From NCBI RefSeq assembly GCF_021739485.1, contig NZ_JAJFNK010000008.1, positions 1-64,000 of the forward strand: a stretch of DNA of 64,000 nucleotides, read 5' to 3'. Every line of letters begins with the position of its first letter. The stretch's first letter is position 1. This stretch comes from Alicyclobacillus tolerans (GTDB lineage: Bacteria > Bacillota > Bacilli > Alicyclobacillales > Alicyclobacillaceae). The position numbers were made by a program, and so were the translations under genes. Below, piece by piece: positions 1 to 7,945 of this stretch. The notes below the pieces were generated by a model. The model was given only the letters and a program-made list of their open reading frames with translations, was not told where the DNA came from and made no database searches.

Positions 1-33
1 GAAGACCCCTGGGAAGGTAGGACGTTGCCGGGC
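1..33 (+). rRNA. rrf: 5S ribosomal RNA, 3' end (partial)
   Basis: The first bases carry the conserved end of bacterial 5S rRNA, with the GGTAGGACGTTGCCGGGC segment closing the molecule near base 33. Most of the gene lies before the window. A strong terminator follows, so an rRNA operon probably ends here. Identified by pattern recognition; only about 30 bases are visible. Confidence 0.85.
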
Positions 34-50
34 GAAAGAGCAAAGCCAGA

Positions 51-81
51 GGCTGTTCCCAACAACGGGGGCAGCCTTTTT
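51..81 (+). terminator. Rho-independent terminator of the rRNA operon
   Basis: A 10-bp stem (GGCTGTTCCC at 51-60 with GGGGGCAGCC at 67-76, two G-U pairs) closes the loop AACAAC and is followed by TTTTT. It lies 18 bases after the 5S rRNA end. Confidence 0.9.
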
Positions 82-85
82 GGTG

Positions 86-345
86 TTGATGGGGCCGCGG
101 GCACTGGGTCGGAGGGCCGCCTAGGTAGGAAACGGGTTGGTCAGGTGTTCCTCTGGACGTCCAGGAGTACTCGATTCGCCAACGGCATTCGACACAGGTC
201 CGCGCATGCTGCAGTTGTTCTGAGTCTCAGGTGGGTTGTACACAAGCCGCAGTTGAAGAGAGGCCCTACCCTTGATTGGATCTTGAAGGTACGGATGTGC
301 CACAATGGTGAAAATAAGAGTGAAAATGAAAAAGGAAAGCCCAGA
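86..345. other. Intergenic stretch, nothing recognised
   Basis: Between the rRNA terminator and the RBS of the pseudouridine synthase I see no tRNA, no gene with a ribosome binding site and no convincing sigma-A promoter. The reading frames crossing it lack coding character. Confidence 0.5.
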
Positions 346-359
346 AGAGGAGAACTTTC

Positions 360-1298
360 ATGGTTGAGTACAAAGTCGGCAAAATGGAAACGGGGAAAAA
401 GGTTCATCGCTTAGTGAGGCAGCTTTTGCCTGGTGTACCGTTATCCGGCATATACAAGATGCTGCGAACGGGGCGCGTGAAATTGAACGGAAAAAAGGCG
501 AAGGCCGACGATATCGTGAAGGTCGACGACGTTGTGCACTTGTATATGGCACACGACGATTACGAGGCTGTGAGCAAGCCGAAGAAGAAGTTTGTAGGGA
601 TAGAGCGGACGTTAACAGTCGTCTTTGAAGACGAGGCAATTTTGGTGGTGGACAAACCCGCAGGGTTGTTGGTTCATGGAGCGAAGGAAGAACAGAAGGA
701 CACTCTGGTCAACCGCGTCTTGGCTTATCTCAGTGACAAAGGAGAACTCCAACAGCAAATCTTTACTCCGGCTTCGGTCAACCGGTTGGACCGAAACACC
801 AGCGGATTGGTACTTTTCGGGAAAACGGGCGATACCATGAGGCAGTTGGCTTTGGACGTGGCTGAACACCGAGTGAGAAAGTGGTACCTGGCACTGGTTG
901 AGGGCAAATTGGAGCCGTCTGGCGAAATTTCCGGAAACCTCGTCCGGGATCCGGATCGGAACCGCACTCGCGTGGCAGAACACGGTAAAGAGGCGTTAAC
1001 ACGCTATGTGTTACAAGCGAGCAGCCGAACTTCGAGTGTCGCAAAGGTGGAATTGGTGAGCGGCCGTACTCACCAGATTCGGGCCCACTTTGAAAGCATC
1101 GGTCATCCACTGTGGGGCGACGTAAAATACAATGGCTTACGAGGTGGCGAGACGGGTCAACACCAATGGCTCCATGCAGCATGGCTCCAGCTTGCAGATG
1201 GCCGTACCTTTCACAGCCCGCTTCCAGCGGCTTTCAAGGAGCAGTTGCACCTGCTGGGGTATACGGCTCATCAACTGGTCGAAATGCAGGAGTTCTAA
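360..1298 (+). CDS. RluA-family pseudouridine synthase
   Basis: Likely converts uridine to pseudouridine in rRNA or tRNA; the target base cannot be read from the sequence. An S4-like RNA-binding region (about residues 14-60) precedes the catalytic domain. The family signature NRLDRNTSG holds the catalytic aspartate, D144, and GRTHQIRAH lies near the C-terminus. The ATG follows a GAGGAG ribosome binding site at good spacing, and 312 residues is normal for RluA/RluD-type enzymes. The gene stands alone after the rRNA operon, so rRNA modification is an attractive but unproven role. Confidence 0.92.
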   Translation: MVEYKVGKMETGKKVHRLVRQLLPGVPLSGIYKMLRTGRVKLNGKKAKADDIVKVDDVVHLYMAHDDYEAVSKPKKKFVGIERTLTVVFEDEAILVVDKPAGLLVHGAKEEQKDTLVNRVLAYLSDKGELQQQIFTPASVNRLDRNTSGLVLFGKTGDTMRQLALDVAEHRVRKWYLALVEGKLEPSGEISGNLVRDPDRNRTRVAEHGKEALTRYVLQASSRTSSVAKVELVSGRTHQIRAHFESIGHPLWGDVKYNGLRGGETGQHQWLHAAWLQLADGRTFHSPLPAAFKEQLHLLGYTAHQLVEMQEF

Positions 1299-1318
1299 GG
1301 CTGGGGTGTGTGTGTCTC

Positions 1319-1714
1319 CTATAAATGCTGGCGAATGGCTCCTGGAACGGGAACATTTTCATGGGTGGTCGGACTGACGGTTACCATCACGACGTCGGCC
1401 TCCACGACGAGTTCCCCTCTTTGATTCTCAATGGTCTGCAGCATTGTAAAGCTCGTGTTGCCGATGCGTTTCAGACGGGTAAGTACGGTTAATTCGTCGT
1501 TTTGTACAGCCTCTTTGCGGTAGTCGATGCTGATATGTGCTACGACGGTGACAATGTCCATCTGTTTGAGAGTTGTATAGTCCAGGCCTAACTGCTCGTA
1601 CCAGTGTTCTCGACCCCATTCGAGGTATTCCAGGTACTTTGCATTGTTGACGTGCGCGTTGACGTCAATTTCTGTAGAACGCACGATGGTGGTCAGACTG
1701 GTCTGTGTCGCCAT
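1319..1714 (-). CDS. Hotdog-fold acyl-CoA thioesterase (4HBT/YbgC-like)
   Basis: A 131-residue protein of the 4-hydroxybenzoyl-CoA thioesterase superfamily, which hydrolyses acyl-CoA or acyl-ACP thioesters in the cytoplasm. The diagnostic stretch is D-x-NAHVNNAKYLEYLEWGRE near the N-terminus, with the family's active-site aspartate and the NN before the long helix. The frame extends 44 codons upstream, but the ATG at 1714 follows a GGGGG-type ribosome binding site and matches normal family length. It converges on the pseudouridine synthase gene with a 20-base gap. The substrate is unknown. Confidence 0.88.
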   Translation of the reverse strand: MATQTSLTTIVRSTEIDVNAHVNNAKYLEYLEWGREHWYEQLGLDYTTLKQMDIVTVVAHISIDYRKEAVQNDELTVLTRLKRIGNTSFTMLQTIENQRGELVVEADVVMVTVSPTTHENVPVPGAIRQHL

Positions 1715-1871
1715 GGATTCTTTCCCCCTATTTTCTTCGGATATGAAACAGAATAGCATAAATGTTCCGGCCGTTTCGAATGAGACATGCAAACTCCACA
1801 TAAGTGTATGAGAGAAGCAGGCACGATTCGGTCCCATAGGACCCAAACCAACGTGAAGCTTCGGTGATGCG

Positions 1872-2063
1872 GTGGGATCGACGGAATATTGGACGTACTA
1901 CTATTTAGCCGACGATATCCGGGCATATCATGAGGGGCCTTTTTACACTTTCGCGGAGGCAAGGAGGGCTGTCGACGAGGTAGACCATAGTTTATTTCCG
2001 CTATCAATTTGGATTGAAAGCGATTCCAAGTGTGTGTGGAAATCGCCTGCTCGAGGCTTCTGA
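1872..2063 (+). CDS. Small hypothetical protein (63 aa)
   Basis: An unrecognised 63-residue protein starting at GTG, rich in aromatic and acidic residues (EYWTYYYLADD near the start). The middle (TFAEARRAVDEV) looks like an amphipathic helix. No signal peptide or membrane segment is seen. A weak GGTGAT lies before the start. A strong terminator follows about 60 bases after the stop, which supports a transcribed small gene. No function can be assigned. Confidence 0.5.
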   Translation: MGSTEYWTYYYLADDIRAYHEGPFYTFAEARRAVDEVDHSLFPLSIWIESDSKCVWKSPARGF

Positions 2064-2122
2064 TCCCTCTCTACGGCCATGATTAAACGCGAAGTCTGCA
2101 AAAAATCACGGAGTGAACACGC

Positions 2123-2158
2123 AAAGACCCTGACTTGTTTCAAAGTCAGGGTCTTTTT
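2123..2158 (+). terminator. Strong intrinsic terminator
   Basis: A perfect 14-bp stem (AAAGACCCTGACTT at 2123-2136 with AAGTCAGGGTCTTT at 2143-2156) closes a 6-base loop and runs into a T tract. It ends transcription of the small gene at 1872-2063 and separates it from the M23 peptidase gene. Confidence 0.92.
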
Positions 2159-2326
2159 CGCGTGGGTTAACACGGCACAACGGATCCAGCACTGCTCTTA
2201 TACATCCCATTGGGTTTTGAACGGGCTTTGGCTAGAGGTTTGAACGAGGAATATCCCTTAGTCATCTAGGACAGTGTAAGTAGAGCATCACAGAGGATGG
2301 TTCCGTGAATTTAGCCAAGGGGTGGC

Positions 2327-3343
2327 ATGGATTTGAAGCGTATACTTGTTGGCGTAATGGTGGGTTCATTGCTTAGCACAGGAATCGTAGACGTCAATCA
2401 TCGGACTCGCGTGCAGGCTGCGCCCAAAACTGCAGATAGGCAAGCGCCTTTGTTGCCGCTATACCAGAAGTCAGAAGACAAGTATGACGTTCCGTGGCAG
2501 CTTCTGGCGGCGATTGACAGGTATGCCGAATTGACAAAGTCAAAGACAGCCCACAAGGAGAATCCTGCGTACGGCTTTATGTTTCAGCCCGCAGCGTGGG
2601 CTGGGCTGGACAACCCAAATTGGGACGACGTTCTTCCGCAGACGATTCAATTGTTCCATGGCATTGGCAAGGATGCCAATGGAGACGGGTTTGCGCTGCC
2701 TTGGGATGCGAACGATCGCGTTGAGGTCTTGGCGGAATGGTTAGATGGCGTATCTGGAGAAGAGGATACGGAAACCGCCGTTTGGGACTTGTTTCAAGAC
2801 CCGGTGGCGATGGACAGAATTTTTGCATTCGCGAAGGTATTTGAGCGCTACGGTTTCTCAGCCAAGGGGAACTGCTTCCCCGTGGACAAAAGGTATAATT
2901 ACTCGGTGAAGTATTCGTTCGGAGCAGGCCGGAGTTATGGGGGTCGGCGCATTCACGAGGGTGTGGATATTTTCGCTAGTTACGGAACGCCTGTCCTTGC
3001 CAGTTGTTACGGATATGTAGAGCTTAAAGGTTGGAACCGCTTTGGCGGTTGGAGAGTCGGTTTGCGCGACACAAATAATGTGTATTACTACTACGCGCAT
3101 TTGAGCAGTTATGCCAAGGGACTGAAACAGGGAGACGTCGTGCGGCCTGGTCAAGTCATAGGATATGTAGGCAGCAGCGGCTACGGGCCTCCAGGAACCA
3201 GTGGTAAATTCCCACCACACCTTCATTTTGGCATGTATCGCGATACCGGGCGGCACGAATGGGCCTTTAACCCCGGAGGTGCTTTGGCTCAGTGGCAGCG
3301 TCAGCCTCAGAAAGTCATTGTTTCCTCACGGGGCAAATCTTGA
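2327..3343 (+). CDS. Exported M23 (LytM-type) peptidase with N-terminal transglycosylase-like region
   Basis: A predicted secreted cell-wall hydrolase of 338 residues. Residues 1-31 form a signal peptide. Residues about 45-175 resemble a soluble-lytic-transglycosylase fold (VPWQLLAAIDRYAE), but the usual catalytic Glu position is Asp, so that part may only bind glycan. Residues about 195-320 are a peptidase M23 domain with zinc-site signatures H210-x3-D214 and H298-L-H300, plus YAHL at 256-259. It likely cleaves peptide cross-links in peptidoglycan. The ATG follows AAGGGG. No obvious operon partner. Confidence 0.9.
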   Translation: MDLKRILVGVMVGSLLSTGIVDVNHRTRVQAAPKTADRQAPLLPLYQKSEDKYDVPWQLLAAIDRYAELTKSKTAHKENPAYGFMFQPAAWAGLDNPNWDDVLPQTIQLFHGIGKDANGDGFALPWDANDRVEVLAEWLDGVSGEEDTETAVWDLFQDPVAMDRIFAFAKVFERYGFSAKGNCFPVDKRYNYSVKYSFGAGRSYGGRRIHEGVDIFASYGTPVLASCYGYVELKGWNRFGGWRVGLRDTNNVYYYYAHLSSYAKGLKQGDVVRPGQVIGYVGSSGYGPPGTSGKFPPHLHFGMYRDTGRHEWAFNPGGALAQWQRQPQKVIVSSRGKS

Positions 3344-3401
3344 ATCGGCGATCGGATCCTCGTAAAATGAGTGGCGGAAGGAAAATTGGAGGGTCGTCGC
3401 C

Positions 3402-3629
3402 ATGAAACGTGTGGTTTGGTACGTAATTGCGGCCGGGATTTTCGAAGTGCTGGCATTGGTCTTTATTAATAACCCCCGCACGATGTGGGTGGTTCAGGCC
3501 ATCGTTGGATTGTTTGTCCTGTATCTGCTGGTGCTTGCAGCCAAAGGATGGAGCAAACAAAACCACCTTCGGTTTGACCCTGTCATGACGGGCAAAGTGG
3601 TACGAAGAAAACACTGGCATTTATTTTAA
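3402..3629 (+). CDS. Small membrane protein (75 aa), function unknown
   Basis: A 75-residue protein with two hydrophobic segments (about residues 5-22 and 29-47) and a basic C-terminal tail ending RRKHWHLF, so a two-helix membrane protein. The ATG has a GGAGGG ribosome binding site, and a 12-bp terminator follows the stop. Nothing in the sequence points to a known family. Confidence 0.75.
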   Translation: MKRVVWYVIAAGIFEVLALVFINNPRTMWVVQAIVGLFVLYLLVLAAKGWSKQNHLRFDPVMTGKVVRRKHWHLF

Positions 3630-3651
3630 CTGTAGCATGATTTGAAGACGC

Positions 3652-3703
3652 GGCGCTTTGAACGCGAACCGGTTGACCGGCTGGCTGTTCAAAGCGCCGT
3701 TTT
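3652..3703 (+). terminator. Intrinsic terminator between convergent genes
   Basis: A perfect 12-bp inverted repeat (GGCGCTTTGAAC at 3652-3663, GTTCAAAGCGCC at 3687-3698) is followed by GTTTT on the plus strand. It lies just past the small membrane protein gene and just before the end of the opposing coiled-coil gene. The T tract favours the plus direction. Confidence 0.8.
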
Positions 3704-3717
3704 CATCTTCTCAAGCG

Positions 3718-4125
3718 CTATTGAAGCTGAACCAAAGTCTGTTGGAGTTTATGGGTCTGACTTGCTGCTGCCTTTTCTTTTACAGCCAAAGCCCTCAGAT
3801 ACTCATTGTACGGTTTGTTTTGAGCGAGCACCGTATGGAGCATCTCCATGTTTGCTTGTCTGGATTGCATTAATTCCTGTACCAAGTTATAAGCGTACTG
3901 GAGTGACTGACGGCGGTCGTCACTGGCCCCTTGTGTCTTCAAGATTGCAGACAAGTGTTCGGACAATTGTTCGAGTGTTTTCAGAGACTGTTCGGAAATC
4001 GCAGTTAGCTGTTCCAACTCGGTGCGCTCTGCGGGAGCGAAATTGTACCACCCAGAAGAGATCTCCATCCCCTGTTGTTCTAATTGATGAACGCGTTGGC
4101 TTAACTCCAGCACTTGCTGCTCCAC
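3718..4125 (-). CDS. Coiled-coil cytoplasmic protein, function unknown
   Basis: About 135 residues, rich in Gln, Leu and Glu with heptad-like spacing across most of its length (VEQQVLELSQRVHQLEQQ at the start). It is predicted to be a long helical coiled coil without a signal or membrane segment. The frame opens at a GTG at 4146, but AAGGAGG sits inside those codons. The GTG at 4125, 9 bases after GGAGG, is therefore the better start. No recognised family; monocistronic on the minus strand. Confidence 0.75.
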   Translation of the reverse strand: MEQQVLELSQRVHQLEQQGMEISSGWYNFAPAERTELEQLTAISEQSLKTLEQLSEHLSAILKTQGASDDRRQSLQYAYNLVQELMQSRQANMEMLHTVLAQNKPYNEYLRALAVKEKAAASQTHKLQQTLVQLQ

Positions 4126-4324
4126 GGTCTGTTTCCTCCTTTCCACGAAAGCTTATTGACGACGGGAGATCGAGAGACCCTGTCGGTTGGATACAGGTGT
4201 ATGGTTGACGGGAGTGGTACATTTTATAAGGGTCGAGCGATTTTTCCTGACGCCGTCACAGAAGCATCTAGTGTTGCATCAACCGGGGGTTTTTCCGGTT
4301 CACAGACAAAGGGAGTTGGATCAA

Positions 4325-4819
4325 TTGTCACAGATAGCTCGAAAGCCTTGCCGAATGTCGCGAACGATCATGACCGACCTTGTCTTGCCGCCAGACACGA
4401 ACAACCATGGAACCATTTTTGGCGGCCGAATCATGGCGTACATTGATAAAATTGCCAGTATTGCGAGCATGAGACACGCGCGTAAACCCGTCGTGACCGT
4501 CTCGAGCGACAGCTTGGACTTCCTGGAACCCGTGAAAGTCGGAGAAGCTGTTCGCCTGGAAGCGTATGTCACCTGGACGCACAAGACGTCCATGGAGGTG
4601 TTTGTAAAGGTCGAGTCGGAAGACCTGTTGACCGGGGAAGTCAAGACGACCGCGACCTCTTACTTAACGTTTGTCGCAATAGGCCCGGACGGCAGGCCAT
4701 CGCCCGTGCCTGCCGTCTATCCTGAAACCGACGAAGAGCAGAGGCACTTTGAAACCGCGCCATCGAGGTATGAGATGCGCCGGCTCCGGAAACAAGGCCG
4801 GGTGGTTCAGCCTACATAG
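4325..4819 (+). CDS. Acyl-CoA thioesterase, hotdog fold (YkhA/YciA-like)
   Basis: A 164-residue acyl-CoA hydrolase. The N-terminal signature DTNNHGTIFGGRIMAYID is typical of the BFIT/YciA branch, with the conserved NHxGTxFGG turn and a catalytic Asp on the central helix. The frame opens further upstream at 4187. A TTG at 4325 sits 9 bases after GGGAG and gives the usual family length, so I chose it. The C-terminus ends in a basic tail. It would hydrolyse acyl-CoAs in the cytoplasm; chain-length preference cannot be told. Confidence 0.88.
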   Translation: MSQIARKPCRMSRTIMTDLVLPPDTNNHGTIFGGRIMAYIDKIASIASMRHARKPVVTVSSDSLDFLEPVKVGEAVRLEAYVTWTHKTSMEVFVKVESEDLLTGEVKTTATSYLTFVAIGPDGRPSPVPAVYPETDEEQRHFETAPSRYEMRRLRKQGRVVQPT

Positions 4820-4873
4820 GCCATCCGAAGGCATTTTTCGGGGGAATCCAGGACAGCGAATCGTATCGGTCTA

Positions 4874-4902
4874 GGGTTGTGGTGAAAGGGTTGTGATATA
4901 AT
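4874..4902 (+). promoter_or_regulatory. Sigma-A-like promoter with extended -10
   Basis: A perfect TATAAT at 4897-4902 is preceded by TGA, giving an extended -10 element. The -35 (GGGTTG, 4874-4879, 17-base spacing) is poor, as is usual with extended -10 promoters. The start point would be near 4909, about 380 bases before the next protein start. Confidence 0.7.
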
Positions 4903-4908
4903 TTCAAT

Positions 4909-5180
4909 GGTCTGCGGAGCTCGGAGGAGCGAAGTGAGAGTTTTGGTATGGATAGTGTATCAGTACATAGTCACAACCCTATACCTATGGTCTGGTGGAC
5001 CCTTCTGAGCACGTTCCAACAACAGCGCCAAGTCCTTTGGCGAAACAGGACTTGTTGGTCTGACGCTGTTTCTCCATCCATATTTTCGGGACGGACTTCG
5101 GAGTGTAGCTCAAAAGGCCCCTATTCCCGGGAGAACCCCCTTTTGCTGGGCGGAGGAACGGGAGTTTAGCGGCGCCTATC
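4909..5180 (+). ncRNA. Candidate structured leader or noncoding RNA, family not recognised
   Basis: This stretch between the extended -10 promoter and the membrane-protein gene folds by eye into nested elements. A closing helix pairs GAGCT with AGCTC and CGAAG with CTTCG (4917-4934 with 5096-5111). Inside it is a hairpin GGTATGG/CTATACC (about 4945-4986). A long hairpin pairs AACAGCG/CGCTGTT with an inner CCAAGTCCT/AGGACTTG helix (about 5020-5070). A last hairpin is CAAAAGG/CCTTTTG (5111-5144). It does not match the tmRNA, SRP RNA, RNase P, T-box or common riboswitch consensuses that I know. Confidence 0.5.
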
Positions 5181-5288
5181 CAAAAGTGCACGGAAAACGT
5201 ATTTGAGTTTGCTCCGATGACTGCATTCTACTTTGTATATGCCGCATTGTTTTTATCTGGGCTGCTCGAAAGGAAGAGGAGGTTATCC

Positions 5289-6935
5289 ATGAATAAGCCT
5301 AAAGTTCGAGCTGTTCAGTGGCTCTGGTACCTTTTCTGGGCTTTGTTCGTCAATGCATGTAACCGTTGGATCATCGCGCCGTTGGTTCAAGACTTCGCCA
5401 TGTTAGGCGTTCTCGCGGACATGGCAATTGTGTTGGTCTGGTTGACTACCATTCCAAAGGCGTCGAGAAAACGCTGGATTTCCTTTACGATTTTTAGTCT
5501 GCTTTTGGGACAAGGACTGTCAAGCATTGCATTTTATGGCCTTGCGGACCGCGTCTTAGTCGGAGCCTTGATGACGGTTGGTTTGTTTGTGATAGCATGG
5601 TGGTTTGGCCGCATCAGGGTGCTCCCTTTGGTCCTTGCCACTGCGGCTCTCATTGTCGCTAACGCAGTGCTGCCAGAAAGTGATTGGCCGTTTTTAACGC
5701 ATTTTCGCGTCGCCTACGATACGAAACTTTCGGTGCAGCCGTCTGACTTTCCGGCACTTCCTATGGCGGTCATTGCAACGCCTGGCGGACATGCCGTAGT
5801 GACGGTGGACCAATACAAAATGAGCCAGAAGGACTTTGCCGCGGCAGCTCTGAACGCCGTGAAGTCACCGGAAGCCTTGCAAAACTTCTTGCAAAACTAC
5901 AAGCACCTTTACCGGTTTGTAACCATTTCCGAACACAACGGCCATTTCTCACAGCACGACAGTACGCCTCAAGAATTGGCCGAAGTCAAGTTGAACGACT
6001 TGTTGAGCACGTTCTTCCCATTTAATCAGGCGTCCTGGAGCGTGATCGGAAAGCAGGTGGTCCAGTACATGTCTCCGTCTGGATCGGCTTCACTGCTTAT
6101 GAACATGACCAATCACTCTGCAAGTTTGCCAAAGAGCATTGTCGATTTTTCCGATCAAGTGGAGCAGCAAGAACTTCAGGATTGGCGCCAAGCATTGACA
6201 AGCATCGGAGCGCAGCCGTCCATTCCGGCTCTGTCCATCGTAGGTCGCAGGCTGCAAGGCCAAGTTGACGGTCACCGGATTGACGTCCAAGTATCCGATT
6301 CGCAGATCTTGGGATTTGGGTCGTTTACCGCCCCGAACGTGCACCAAGTCCTGCTGGAAGGGGAAAATCGGCTGGACGTCGTCTCCTTGGACCAAGGCCA
6401 TGGCAAACTCGTCTCCACTTACCATGGCAGCGCGGATATGCCATTGCCAAACGACATCGTAATTGGACCGATAAATGCATCAGGAACCGACGCGGTGTTT
6501 GTAAACACGCAACCTGCATACATTCTGACGGCTTCGGGTACAAATTGGAAAAAAGTGTATCAGGCTCCGAATCAGTCCCTTCGATTTGAAGCGGCCTTAA
6601 AATGGAGCAAGGATAAAGCTCCGGAGATTATTACGGATGATCCAAGTTATTTGCGCAACTCGCCGACACGCTACTTTACGTCGTATACGTACCGCAATGG
6701 CCAACTTTACAGAAACTGGCGGGTCTACGAGACGAACGTGGTCGATGTTCACCCTGTCCAGTTTGAGACCAACGGCCCCCATTACATCGTCGCGGCGATT
6801 TATTCCACTGGGAAATTCCTGGTGTTGCGCCGCCAGTTTGTCCCGGTGCTCCCCATCACCGTGGGATTGCTGATTGTGACTGCTTTGGGTGGATGGCTGT
6901 TGCGCGGCTTGGAGAGGAGGAAAAACCGTGAGTAA
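5289..6935 (+). CDS. Polytopic membrane protein with large extracytoplasmic domain, function unknown
   Basis: 548 residues. The first about 150 contain four or five hydrophobic helices with short basic loops (KASRKR). Residues about 155-520 are soluble and probably outside the membrane. A final helix (VLPITVGLLIVTALGGWLL) is followed by a basic tail, RRKNRE. The ATG at 5289 follows GAGGAGG at ideal spacing; an upstream in-frame ATG at 5217 has no such site. The gene overlaps the next one, a lipoprotein, by 8 bases, so the two are probably co-translated and act together at the cell surface. I recognise no catalytic motif or family. Confidence 0.85.
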   Translation: MNKPKVRAVQWLWYLFWALFVNACNRWIIAPLVQDFAMLGVLADMAIVLVWLTTIPKASRKRWISFTIFSLLLGQGLSSIAFYGLADRVLVGALMTVGLFVIAWWFGRIRVLPLVLATAALIVANAVLPESDWPFLTHFRVAYDTKLSVQPSDFPALPMAVIATPGGHAVVTVDQYKMSQKDFAAAALNAVKSPEALQNFLQNYKHLYRFVTISEHNGHFSQHDSTPQELAEVKLNDLLSTFFPFNQASWSVIGKQVVQYMSPSGSASLLMNMTNHSASLPKSIVDFSDQVEQQELQDWRQALTSIGAQPSIPALSIVGRRLQGQVDGHRIDVQVSDSQILGFGSFTAPNVHQVLLEGENRLDVVSLDQGHGKLVSTYHGSADMPLPNDIVIGPINASGTDAVFVNTQPAYILTASGTNWKKVYQAPNQSLRFEAALKWSKDKAPEIITDDPSYLRNSPTRYFTSYTYRNGQLYRNWRVYETNVVDVHPVQFETNGPHYIVAAIYSTGKFLVLRRQFVPVLPITVGLLIVTALGGWLLRGLERRKNRE

Positions 6936-7698
6936 GAAGGGACGTACTGTTGTTGTCGCTGCAACGGTTCTCACAACAGTGTTCGGGCTCAGCGGGTGTT
7001 CTCCATCGGCGCAGCCACCCCTGAACAATCAGCCTACAGGGACTGGCGTGTTGTCATCAAACGGGTGGCAAAAAATCTACGCTGCTGTTCAACTTGGGGA
7101 ACAAGCTAAGATGTATAAGGTGAAATCGACGGTATCCGTGGCGCAAGGCCCTCTACACAGTAACTTGTCGGTGTACGGGAGCATTAATGAACCGGATCGG
7201 GCGTACGTCAGCTTTACGGAAGACAACAAAATGGTGCAGTTCTACCAACAAGGGCAAGCTGCGTATGAAATGGGTCCGAGTGGGTGGTCGCAGGCGACAC
7301 CTATCAACGATTTGAATTTGTACACTTCCTATGCCCAACTGCTCAGCCGCGGGGTTCACAGCACGGTGCCCATCTACCAGCTGCCGAAAGCCTACGTGGT
7401 CGACGAGTATTGCAATGTGTACACCGCAAACATCCCTGAACAATGGCTGAACAGTTTGCCGATGTGGCAAAATCGAATCCCTGCTAACCGAAGCGACCCC
7501 GGAAACGAGGTGCAGTTTGTCTTCTATGTAGGCCAAAAGGACGGAGAACTGCGAGAAGTGCAGACTTCCTCCGTAGGTTCCGTCTCGGAAGCGGGACCGT
7601 TGGTGGTCAACACGGACACAATTCTGTTTTCCATCAATAGTCCTCTGGCGAAAATTCAGCTTCCTCCCAATTTGATTAAGGCCATGGAAACCCCATGA
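6928..7698 (+). CDS. Putative lipoprotein, function unknown
   Basis: 256 residues starting at GTG after GAGGAGG. The N-terminus (KKGR, hydrophobic stretch, then LSGC) is a lipoprotein signal with lipidated Cys24. The mature part contains beta-rich repeats of substrate-carrier character (YKVKSTVSV, YVSFTEDNKMVQFY), loosely like LolA/LppX-type lipoproteins, but this is only a resemblance. It overlaps the preceding membrane-protein gene by 8 bases, indicating translational coupling and probably a shared complex on the outer face of the membrane. Confidence 0.82.
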   Translation: MSKKGRTVVVAATVLTTVFGLSGCSPSAQPPLNNQPTGTGVLSSNGWQKIYAAVQLGEQAKMYKVKSTVSVAQGPLHSNLSVYGSINEPDRAYVSFTEDNKMVQFYQQGQAAYEMGPSGWSQATPINDLNLYTSYAQLLSRGVHSTVPIYQLPKAYVVDEYCNVYTANIPEQWLNSLPMWQNRIPANRSDPGNEVQFVFYVGQKDGELREVQTSSVGSVSEAGPLVVNTDTILFSINSPLAKIQLPPNLIKAMETP

Positions 7699-7704
7699 GT
7701 TCAT

Positions 7705-7733
7705 TTGCAATTTGAGCGGTTTTTTAGTATATT
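7705..7733 (+). promoter_or_regulatory. Sigma-A-type promoter of the c-di-AMP riboswitch RNA
   Basis: TTGCAA (7705-7710) and TATATT (7728-7733) are separated by 17 bases. The promoter lies right behind the lipoprotein stop codon and would start transcription just before the riboswitch aptamer. Confidence 0.7.
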
Positions 7734-7748
7734 AGTTTACGTAACATT

Positions 7749-7851
7749 TCGCTGAGTTCCAATGGAAGCGGAGGACCCAATTTTTTTGGGGTGAATCGCT
7801 TTACGCGAAGGGGAGCCTACCCCCGAACCCGTCAGCTAACTCCGTAAGCGT
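7749..7851 (+). promoter_or_regulatory. Cyclic di-AMP riboswitch (ydaO/yuaA type)
   Basis: The stretch carries the hallmark pieces of the c-di-AMP (ydaO-yuaA) aptamer in order: CGCTGAGTTCC, GGGGTGAATCGC, then GAACCCGTCAGCTAACTCCG near the 3' side. Short P1 pairing (CGCT with AGCG) closes it. In this family ligand binding normally turns expression off, and the usual targets are cell-wall hydrolases and potassium or osmolyte transporters. Here the next reading frame is a 49-residue ORF. Confidence 0.92.
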
Positions 7852-7909
7852 GTAGGAACAGCCAAAAACCTGTTTTGGAGGCCAAAGCGGCGTTTTATTC
7901 CAATTGGAA

Positions 7910-7938
7910 CCTCGCGATTTGAATCAAATCGAGGGGGG
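7910..7938 (+). promoter_or_regulatory. Hairpin that partly covers the ribosome binding site of the 49-aa ORF
   Basis: CGATTTG (7915-7921) pairs with CAAATCG (7925-7931), and CCT (7910-7912) can extend onto AGG (7932-7934) inside the GAGGGGGG ribosome binding site (7931-7938). This suggests translation-level output from the upstream c-di-AMP aptamer. A 12-base palindrome, TTCCAATTGGAA (7898-7909), sits just before it. Confidence 0.5.
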
Positions 7939-7945
7939 CTAACCG

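Noticed and set aside
25-414. A 129-codon plus-strand frame near the window start
   Set aside because: It begins inside 5S rRNA, crosses the terminator and overlaps the true start of the pseudouridine synthase.
3642-4208. A 188-codon plus-strand frame
   Set aside because: It covers a terminator and the antisense of the coiled-coil gene, whose start has a textbook RBS; the plus frame has none.
4948-5169. A 73-codon ORF inside the structured leader
   Set aside because: Only a weak RBS, unlikely composition, and the bases are better explained by RNA helices.
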